In this document: in pieces, positions 58,543 through 64,000 of the stretch
Position numbering within the stretch: the first letter of the stretch is position 1
How the letters are laid out: the number at the start of each line of letters is the position of its first letter
Source of the DNA: SOIL31 sp964636815
Lineage (GTDB): Bacteria > Babelota > Babeliae > Babelales > Vermiphilaceae
Direction: 5' to 3'
NCBI GenBank assembly: GCA_964636815.1
Contig: CAZWTF010000002.1
Location: 113,555 to 177,554, forward strand
DNA length: 64,000 nucleotides
The notes under the pieces: generated by a model
The model's database searches: none
Told to the model about the DNA's origin: nothing
Seen by the model: only the letters and a program-made list of their open reading frames with translations
Translations under genes and position numbers: made by a program

Positions 58543-58827
58543 TTAAAACGCAGGTCCTGAGTATGGTAATAATGCCATAACACGTGCTTTTCTGATTTCA
58601 CCAGAAACAGAACGTTGGTGACGAGCGCAGATTCCTGAAATACGTGAAGGTAAAATTTTACCACGTTCAGTCAAGAAACCTTTAAGGAATGTTGAGTTTT
58701 TGTAATCAATATCGTGCATTTGTTTTTTATCAAAACAGAAACGACATGTTTTTGGACGGTTAGATCCGCGACGTGAGCGTTTTTTCACCAAGCGTGCGCT
58801 GATTTTTAACTTAATTTTTTTAGTCAT
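58543..58827 (-). CDS. rpsR: 30S ribosomal protein S18
   Basis: A 94-residue protein that binds 16S rRNA with S6 on the platform of the small subunit. Visible S18 pattern: CRFCFDKKQMHDIDYKN, LKGFLTERGKILPSRISG and CARHQRSVSGEIRKARVMALLPY (each cut short here). The N-terminal 20 residues are rich in Lys/Arg. It follows rpsF after 24 bases; ssb, which often lies between, and rplI are not present. Confidence 0.96.
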   Translation of the reverse strand: MTKKIKLKISARLVKKRSRRGSNRPKTCRFCFDKKQMHDIDYKNSTFLKGFLTERGKILPSRISGICARHQRSVSGEIRKARVMALLPYSGPAF

Positions 58828-58851
58828 ATCAAATCCTTAAATGGGTATAAT

Positions 58852-59289
58852 TTATTCTTCGTCAATTTCGTCTCTGTCATCAGAAGTAAAGTAGTTAGAT
58901 ACTTTTTCTTTTGTAAAAGTTTCAGCTTCACGAGCTGGAGCTTCTTCAAGAGAACGTGGTCTTTGATACGTAAGAGGTTGTTTTGGATCAAGAACTGATA
59001 TCATATCGCGCATAACAATATTGTTAAATTTTACTTTAAACAACATTTTTAAGTCGTTGATAAGAGTAGAACGTTCTGGAGCTTCAAAACGTGTAAGGAA
59101 GAAAACACCATACTCATTTTTGTTAACGTCGTGGGATAATTTATATTTTCCCCAGCGTTCAAAAGAGATGATAGACCCTGAACCAGCTTTGACTGCTTTA
59201 TCAAGCGTGGTTTCAATGTTTTTTGCTTCGTCACCGGTAATTTCCGGTACGGTTAGCATCAAAGCTTCGTATTTGCGTAACGTTGCCAT
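58852..59289 (-). CDS. rpsF: 30S ribosomal protein S6
   Basis: A 145-residue protein; the S6 domain (about 1-100) starts RKYEALMLTVPEITGDE and contains the GRRKLAY-like stretch as RWGKYKLSHDVNKNEYG. The acidic C-terminal extension (about 105-145, ending DDRDEIDEE) is longer than in many bacteria; in E. coli the S6 tail is glutamylated. First gene of the rpsF-rpsR pair. Confidence 0.93.
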   Translation of the reverse strand: MATLRKYEALMLTVPEITGDEAKNIETTLDKAVKAGSGSIISFERWGKYKLSHDVNKNEYGVFFLTRFEAPERSTLINDLKMLFKVKFNNIVMRDMISVLDPKQPLTYQRPRSLEEAPAREAETFTKEKVSNYFTSDDRDEIDEE

Positions 59290-59336
59290 GTTGAACCTTT
59301 ATGATTTGGAAGTTAATTATATAACTATGAAACTTA

Positions 59337-59374
59337 TATCCCATGTTTTATATTATTTCACATGGGGACCCTTG
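59337..59374 (-). repeat. Family A palindromic element, copy 10
   Basis: Minus strand: AAGGGTCCCCATGTG, an AT-rich middle, then AACATGGGATA. CCCATGT pairs with ACATGGG. It lies upstream of rpsF and may influence its expression. Confidence 0.65.
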
Positions 59375-59466
59375 TTTAAGAATTGAGAGTCACGATTGTT
59401 TCATTGAGGTTTCTGCAAAACCCCTTCATAAAACAGAATAGCATAACCCCTGCAAAATACTAGGTT

Positions 59467-59508
59467 TTTAACCCCAATCCCCATGAATTTTGATTGGGGG
59501 CCCCATGT
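59467..59508 (-). repeat. Family A palindromic element, copy 11
   Basis: Minus strand: CATGGGGCCCCCAATC, a middle, then GGGGATTGGGGTTAAA. CCCCAATC pairs with GATTGGGG. One of the best-conserved copies. Confidence 0.8.
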
Positions 59509-59541
59509 AAGAAAAAACAGGATAAGTTTTGGGGTATGAAA

Positions 59542-59583
59542 AAGAGCAGAAGCTCTCCGGTTTGAGGGAGAAATTCTGCTCTT
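59542..59583 (-). terminator. Terminator of the S24-like repressor gene
   Basis: AAGAGCAGAA (59542-59551) pairs with TTCTGCTCTT (59574-59583), with an inner CTCTCC/GGGAGA stem. On the minus strand it ends in a run of T. Confidence 0.85.
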
Positions 59584-59602
59584 AATTATAATCTAGGAGT
59601 TA

Positions 59603-60280
59603 TTACGCAAATTTTTGGCTGCGTTGAATAACACGACCAATTATTCTGAAGTGGTCTTTGCCACGAACCAACGCTATAGGAGGTTGTTTGTGGTTGACAG
59701 ATTCAAGAACAATAAAGTCTTCAGTGTATGTAACTTGCATAATTGCTTTTACAGGAGTATCGTTGCCAAATTCAACTGCAGCGATATCACCTGAACGTGT
59801 CCAAACTTCTGGAGAAACGATTAAGTAGTCACCTTTTATAAATGTTGGAGCCATTGCGTTGTTTTCAACACAAAGAGCGAACATTGCATTATCAGCTGAA
59901 TTGAATACTGGAACGAACACATCTTTGTAGCCAGTAGTAACTTGCATTAATTGGTTGTTGTAAGGAGATGGGTTTGATGGCACTTCTCCAACAACAGGAA
60001 CAACTTTAACTTGTAATTCAAGGTCAGATTGTTCAGGCATGCTAACATTTTTATCAATGTCATCAGTGCGTTGACGGTGTTCAGCGAATAAATCGATTGG
60101 GCTGATTTCAAAAGCTTGAGATAATTTTCTGAGAGAATCTTCATTCCAACGGCGAGTACCGTTTTTGATATGAGTTAGGTAACTTTCAGACATACCAGTT
60201 TTTTCTGCTAAAATCTTAGTTGTCCAACCTTTTTCTCTTAAAAGTTCTTTGACTCGTAATTGAGTTGAAACTGAAACCAT
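59603..60280 (-). CDS. LexA/CI-like repressor with S24 domain lacking the catalytic serine
   Basis: A 225-residue protein with an N-terminal XRE helix-turn-helix (about 6-65; TKILAEKTGMSESYLTHIKN) and a C-terminal S24/LexA-type domain (about 95-220). In S24 peptidases the nucleophile lies in a 'G.SM.P....GD' motif; here it reads ENNAMAPTFIKGDYLIV, with Ala142 in place of Ser. The general-base Lys is kept (TPVKAIM, about 178). The protein should thus not cut itself and may be a constitutive or ligand-controlled repressor. It could regulate a prophage-like or stress regulon; no target site is recognised. Strong terminator follows; divergent from rnhB. Confidence 0.82.
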   Translation of the reverse strand: MVSVSTQLRVKELLREKGWTTKILAEKTGMSESYLTHIKNGTRRWNEDSLRKLSQAFEISPIDLFAEHRQRTDDIDKNVSMPEQSDLELQVKVVPVVGEVPSNPSPYNNQLMQVTTGYKDVFVPVFNSADNAMFALCVENNAMAPTFIKGDYLIVSPEVWTRSGDIAAVEFGNDTPVKAIMQVTYTEDFIVLESVNHKQPPIALVRGKDHFRIIGRVIQRSQKFA

Positions 60281-60390
60281 TGCTTTATATCTCCTTAGAA
60301 TGTGGCTATACTATAGTGAATATTTGAAACTCTGCATTATTTCTAATTGTACTCATCTGGGCGGCTTTGTCAAATGGAAATGAAAAATCT

Positions 60391-61104
60391 ATGGTCAAAA
60401 TTAGACAAACAGGCAAGATAAAAAAAAATTCGTATGAAGCGTCTGCATGGGCCCAAAACACAGTTGTTGTGGGCATCGATGAGGTTGGTAGAGGCTGTAT
60501 TTCTGGCCCAGTTGTGGCTGCCGCAGCAATTCTACCCGTCAATAAAGCTAATCGTAAACTTAAAGATTCAAAAGTCATGACGTTGCAAGAGAAAGAAGAT
60601 GCTTTTGCATGGATTAGAAAGCATTGTGCGTATGGTATTGGTATTGTGCACCATCGTATTATTGATCAACGTAATATTTATCATGCAACACTTATTGCCA
60701 TGAAAAAGGCATTAGTGAACCTTCTTGAAGTCTCATCGCAACGCCCAACAGCTATTTTGACTGATGCTATGCCGTTAGACCTGTCTGATACTCAGTTTGC
60801 TGACATTCCTGTTTATTACTTCCCTAAGGGTGAATCAAAGTCAAGCTCTATTGCCGCTGCATCTATTGTAGCAAAGGTAACAAGAGATGCTATGATGGCT
60901 CAATATGATGGGTTAATTCCTGGATATAAATGGGCAGATAATAAAGGATACAGAACGCCAGTCCATAAGTGTGCAGTGAAAGAATATCAGCATTCAATTA
61001 TCCATCGGCTGAGGTATTTGGCGAATATAGATAATAGAGAAGATGTGGCAGAAGCACAAATGAGTATAGGTAGTAGTGATGAGCAAAGACAAATGTTTTG
61101 CTGA
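60391..61104 (+). CDS. rnhB: Ribonuclease HII
   Basis: An enzyme that removes RNA (including single ribonucleotides) from DNA hybrids. The DEDD residues are visible in GIDEVGRGCISGPVVAAAA (Asp and Glu), LTDAMPLDL and the SIAAASIVAKVTRD block. The ATG at 60391 is used instead of the TTG at 60367; neither has a strong ribosome site, so the start is uncertain. The product is about 237 residues. A C-terminal extension of about 20 residues ends in Ser/Gln-rich sequence. Its 3' end overlaps the next gene by about 26 bases. Confidence 0.92.
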   Translation: MVKIRQTGKIKKNSYEASAWAQNTVVVGIDEVGRGCISGPVVAAAAILPVNKANRKLKDSKVMTLQEKEDAFAWIRKHCAYGIGIVHHRIIDQRNIYHATLIAMKKALVNLLEVSSQRPTAILTDAMPLDLSDTQFADIPVYYFPKGESKSSSIAAASIVAKVTRDAMMAQYDGLIPGYKWADNKGYRTPVHKCAVKEYQHSIIHRLRYLANIDNREDVAEAQMSIGSSDEQRQMFC

Positions 61105-61693
61105 AGTAATTGAAAGCTCTTTAACCGGTTGGCTTGCTCAAAGTTGGGCATGGGATACATTTCCTGAATTCGGTTCATTTGTAGCTATCGAAGGTAAAAA
61201 ACGTACCGTTTTTGGAATTGTGCATCAAGTGCAGACAGGTTCCATGGATGCCGTGCGATATCCCTTTCCTTATCAAAAAACAGAAGAAGAGCTACTCAAA
61301 GAGCAGCCGCAAATATTTGAGTTTCTAAAAACAACATTTTCATGTATTACTGTTGGTTATCAAGAAAAAAAATCAATTTCTTATCTTGTTGCTCCAGAGC
61401 CTCCCAAAATTCATGCATTCGTTGCGCATCCTCCTGTTGAGTTGAGTAAAATATTTTTTGCCAGTACTCGATACATGCATCTTTTATTTACTCATTCTTC
61501 TCAGATTTTTAATATGGATGAGCTTATGCTTGCATTATTGCGCCAACATATTGAACTTAATATTTTGACCAAAGATAAAATCAACTCCTTTATGCAGACT
61601 TATTCTTTACTTACCGGTAATGATTATCGGCGTATTAAATTGTTTTTGCAGCGAGCTGAACATATGTTGGGGAACCATCAAGAATTACTTTAG
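61079..61693 (+). CDS. Conserved hypothetical protein with HAS-barrel-like start
   Basis: The start is at ATG 61079; the GTG three bases earlier is not needed. The roughly 204-residue protein begins with a beta barrel-like region: CFAEVIESSLTGWLAQSWAW, FPEFGSFVAIE and RTVFGIVHQVQTGSMD. This pattern recalls the HAS-barrel found at the N-terminus of HerA-type ATPases and of stand-alone cyanobacterial proteins, but no ATPase follows. PKIHAFVAHP and a helical C-terminus complete it. The gene overlaps rnhB, so they are coupled. Function unknown. Confidence 0.55.
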   Translation: MSKDKCFAEVIESSLTGWLAQSWAWDTFPEFGSFVAIEGKKRTVFGIVHQVQTGSMDAVRYPFPYQKTEEELLKEQPQIFEFLKTTFSCITVGYQEKKSISYLVAPEPPKIHAFVAHPPVELSKIFFASTRYMHLLFTHSSQIFNMDELMLALLRQHIELNILTKDKINSFMQTYSLLTGNDYRRIKLFLQRAEHMLGNHQELL

Positions 61694-61760
61694 CTGTCGC
61701 CAAAATTGAGTGTTCCTGGTATAATTATAAAAAATTAATTTTTATAATATTGGGTTTCTT

Positions 61761-62651
61761 ATGTTTAGTTTTATTAAAAATAAACTTCAAAAAATATTTA
61801 GCACAGTTACCTCAAAGTTGGGTTCATTTTTCAGTAGAACTACTATCGATGAAGCGGCACTTAAAGAGTTAGAAATTTTACTCATTTCTAGTGATGTTGG
61901 TGTTGCAACCACACGTTCTATTGTTGCGGCATTACGCAAACAGATTGGAACAGGAACTATTGATGGTGCACAATTAAAAAAGTATATGCACACTATTCTG
62001 TTGGATATTTTGACGCAACATAAAGCGTTTGATTTGGATACGCAGAAAGTGTTTCTTTTTGTTGGAATTAATGGCAGCGGCAAAACAACAAGTATTGGAA
62101 AATTGGCGTATCAATATAAGCAACAAGGAAAAAAAGTACTGTTAGTTGCAGCCGATACATTCCGTGCAGCAGCACCTGAGCAACTGAATCAATGGGCATT
62201 ACAAGTTGGTGTTGATATTTTGATTGGTAAAGATGGCCAAGATCCAGCATCGCTCGTGTTCCAAGGTTGTGAAAAATTCAAAAATGAACAGTATGATATT
62301 CTTATCATTGATACTGCAGGGCGCTTACAAACAAAAACAAATTTAATGCATGAACTTGCAAAAATTAAACGTTGTGTACAAAAACAACTTTCAGATCAAT
62401 CTGTTATTACATTATTGACTATTGATGCAATGCTTGGGCAAAACTCATTTGAACAAGCAAAACTGTTTAAAGAGAGTACTGATGTTTCTGGTATTATTTT
62501 AACCAAAATGGATGGTACGGGAAAAGGCGGCATTGTATTTGCGATTGCTCAAGAGTTGGGTATTCCTGTTGCGTTTATTACGTTTGGTGAACAATTTGAT
62601 CAACTTAAAAATTTTGATGCGCAAGAGTATGTAACGGAATTGTTGGGTTAA
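61761..62651 (+). CDS. ftsY: Signal recognition particle receptor FtsY
   Basis: A 296-residue SRP GTPase that docks ribosome-SRP complexes at the membrane. NG domain: ALKELEILLISSDVGVATT (N domain, about 33-51), GINGSGKTTSIGKLAYQ (G1, about 99-115), DTFRAAAPEQL (about 131-141), DTAGR, and TKMDGTGKGG (about 252-261). The acidic A domain is missing, replaced by a short basic, amphipathic N-terminus, as in many compact bacteria. Terminator follows at 62684. Confidence 0.96.
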   Translation: MFSFIKNKLQKIFSTVTSKLGSFFSRTTIDEAALKELEILLISSDVGVATTRSIVAALRKQIGTGTIDGAQLKKYMHTILLDILTQHKAFDLDTQKVFLFVGINGSGKTTSIGKLAYQYKQQGKKVLLVAADTFRAAAPEQLNQWALQVGVDILIGKDGQDPASLVFQGCEKFKNEQYDILIIDTAGRLQTKTNLMHELAKIKRCVQKQLSDQSVITLLTIDAMLGQNSFEQAKLFKESTDVSGIILTKMDGTGKGGIVFAIAQELGIPVAFITFGEQFDQLKNFDAQEYVTELLG

Positions 62652-62683
62652 AAAAATATTTTTATATCACATTGAGTTATTAA

Positions 62684-62724
62684 AAAAGTTCTTTGATTAT
62701 TACAAATCAAGGAGCTTTTTTTTT
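62684..62724 (+). terminator. Terminator of ftsY
   Basis: AAAAAGTTCTTTGATT (62684-62699) pairs with AATCAAGGAGCTTTTT (62706-62721) with two G-U pairs, then a T run. Confidence 0.85.
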
Positions 62725-62797
62725 GGAATTGATAACTGTCCAATTCTGTAATAGCTTGAAGAAAATATTTTTTAATTTTTATAAAAAAAGGTGAATA

Positions 62798-63007
62798 ATG
62801 AAGATTTTACATTATGCGCTGGGGATGATGATATTAATCTCTGGAATTGATGTAATGTTCAGTACAACTAAAGCTTGTCCACGCTGTCGGCGAGCGTTGC
62901 CAAAAGGGCCTCGCAAATTACCTCATCCTGGTTTTCCTAAAAAAGAGACAAAAGAGAATCCTTCTCAAAACAATCAAAAGAAGAATGTAAATGAACAGAA
63001 AAAGTAA
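62798..63007 (+). CDS. Small secreted CxxC protein coupled to a multicopper oxidase
   Basis: A 69-residue product with a signal peptide (about 1-27) followed by ACPRCRRALPKGPRKLP and a Lys/Asn/Gln-rich tail. The mature peptide of about 42 residues holds one CxxC pair that could bind a metal ion. Its 3' end overlaps the multicopper oxidase start by 17 bases, which indicates translational coupling; a role in copper handling for the oxidase is a reasonable but untested idea. AAAGGTG precedes the ATG. Confidence 0.62.
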   Translation: MKILHYALGMMILISGIDVMFSTTKACPRCRRALPKGPRKLPHPGFPKKETKENPSQNNQKKNVNEQKK

Positions 63008-64000
63008 GTTTTATATATATCGTATTGTGTTAGGTGTGATTTTTTCTCCAGTATTAGCCAATCAACAGGTTATGCAATATGTGCTTGATGGAGGAACCAT
63101 TCCAAAGTTTGTTGAACCCGTACCATTATTCAATGGGAGCCGTGTTGATGGAAGAAAAGAGTTAACGGTAAAAGCAGAAGAATTCCAGCAAAAGTTGCTT
63201 CCAAAATCATTTTATAAAGCATTACCTCATTCAGTTACGTATAACAGTGTTGAAACTGGTGAACCTCTTTTTACGATAAAACCACGGAAAGGAACGTATC
63301 AATGGGGTTATAAAATATGTGATGGGAAAAAAACGTATGGTCCTTCATATCCGGCGCATACGATAGTCGCAAAGCGGTGGAAAAAAACAAAAGCAACTTT
63401 CAAAAATAAGTTGAAAGATTTTGTAGACTGTAAGAACAAATGTTTGACCGGACCGTTACTGCAAAAGTTTCTCACGGTAGATTTGAGTTTTCAGTGGGCA
63501 AACCCGTTAAATTGGCCACAGTTTGGGCAAGGGTTTGATACCTATGATCCAGACATTTATCCCTATGGTACAGGTATGCCGCAGGGTAATGCCGGTATTT
63601 ATGAAGGTCCTCAACCTATAGTTCCACATCTGCATGGTGGTGAAAATCCTTCATTTGCAGATGGAGATCCAAATTCATGGTTTACACCAAAAAAGAAAAT
63701 TGTTGGATCTTCTTATGTAACAAATAAGTACATTTATCCAAATAATCAAGCAGCGACAACGTTGTGGTATCATGATCATGTGCTTGGTGAAACACGATTG
63801 AATGTATTTGCAGGATTAGCAGGATTTTATTTTGTACGAGGTGAACCTGAAACTTCGGTTGAGCCATCTTTGCCACAAGGTGATTATGAGATAGAGCTTG
63901 CAATTGCTGACCGTCAGTTTGATACCAATGGGCAACTCTTTTTCCCTGATGGAAATCCTTTAACAGCAGGTTTGAATGGCCCTCCAGGTAATCCTGATAT
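62991..64000 (+). CDS. Multicopper oxidase, N-terminal part (runs off the window)
   Basis: The frame is open from ATG 62991 to the window end (336 codons). After a signal peptide (about 5-22, ...SPVLA) come the first cupredoxin domains of a CotA/bilirubin-oxidase-type multicopper oxidase. Copper ligands are visible as VPHLHGGENPSFADG (HxH at about 213-215) and LWYHDHVLGETRLNVFAGLA (second HxH at about 262-264), then AIADRQFDTNGQLFFPDG, typical of CotA-like enzymes. An insert with two Cys (DCKNKC) is present early. These enzymes oxidise phenols, bilirubin or metal ions with O2. The remaining copper-binding motifs lie outside the window. Confidence 0.88.
   Translation, partial: MNRKSKFYIYRIVLGVIFSPVLANQQVMQYVLDGGTIPKFVEPVPLFNGSRVDGRKELTVKAEEFQQKLLPKSFYKALPHSVTYNSVETGEPLFTIKPRKGTYQWGYKICDGKKTYGPSYPAHTIVAKRWKKTKATFKNKLKDFVDCKNKCLTGPLLQKFLTVDLSFQWANPLNWPQFGQGFDTYDPDIYPYGTGMPQGNAGIYEGPQPIVPHLHGGENPSFADGDPNSWFTPKKKIVGSSYVTNKYIYPNNQAATTLWYHDHVLGETRLNVFAGLAGFYFVRGEPETSVEPSLPQGDYEIELAIADRQFDTNGQLFFPDGNPLTAGLNGPPGNPD

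Larger units (their letters stand above)
59290..59539. other. Non-coding stretch with two family A elements
   Basis: Between rpsF and the S24 repressor (59290-59602) there is no gene. It holds family A copies 10 and 11 in the same orientation, about 130 bases apart, and ends with the terminator of the repressor gene. The rpsF promoter must also lie here on the minus strand. Confidence 0.6.

Overview
The window is AT-rich bacterial DNA packed with short intergenic gaps, ordinary housekeeping genes and a large number of small, signal-peptide-bearing proteins of no recognised family. Ankyrin-repeat proteins, an ankyrin protein ending in a RING-like zinc finger, a secreted J-domain protein, secreted Nudix-like and GNAT proteins and a collagen-like surface protein all point to a host-associated or intracellular bacterium. 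The many secreted proteins whose signal peptide ends just before '-SM(E)' and the overall gene style fit the candidate phylum Dependentiae (TM6, Babela-like symbionts of protists). This assignment is inference from style; no marker was compared with a database.

Layout. 1-2781: start of uvrC, an M23 peptidase and a PilO-like membrane protein. 2782-6349: intergenic hairpins, a collagen-like secreted protein and a polar amino-acid ABC transporter operon. 6517-9002: small secreted proteins and a YetF-like membrane protein. 9022-12359: DEAD-box helicase with a possible attenuated leader, then a MutY-like glycosylase. 13112-17423: photolyase and three tandem ankyrin-like secreted proteins. 17561-26747: gatB, rng, a Pal-like lipoprotein, a glycolipid glycosyltransferase, two secreted Nudix-like proteins, mnmE-jag and tRNA-Gly. 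26841-35350: ruvA, secreted proteins (one with a J domain), ybeY, valS, a degenerate site-2-protease-like protein, tyrS-truB. 35358-42488: secreted macro-like and HAD-like proteins, then a family of three paralogous secreted proteins. 42517-48602: truncated deoxynucleoside kinase, alr, rlmB, ftsQ-like, ftsA, ftsZ. 48670-50699: an accessory block bracketed by a duplicated ftsZ 3' end, holding an ankyrin-RING gene and a tandem Nif11-domain gene. 50750-60280: secreted proteins, gpmI, truA flanked by two secreted GNATs, rpsR-rpsF and a LexA/S24-like repressor. 60391-64000: rnhB, ftsY and the start of a multicopper oxidase.

The most unusual signals are not single genes. (1) In three places (glnQ, ftsA, ftsZ) the 3' end of a core gene, including its stop codon, is duplicated downstream of inserted material, so the gene end is preserved while accessory DNA sits behind it. 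(2) A roughly 40-base palindromic element (called family A here, consensus GGGGtCCCCa...atGGGG) occurs about eleven times, mostly between genes but once in frame inside gpmI. (3) A second palindromic family (family B, core CCTwCTTCGCt...) is inserted in frame in ftsZ, valS, photolyase, a Nudix-like gene and one of the paralogous secreted proteins; two near-identical copies are read in different frames in two unrelated proteins, the hallmark of Rickettsia-palindromic-element-like peptide insertion. (4) Several proteins keep a family fold but have lost catalytic residues or domains (S24 repressor, site-2 protease, deoxynucleoside kinase).
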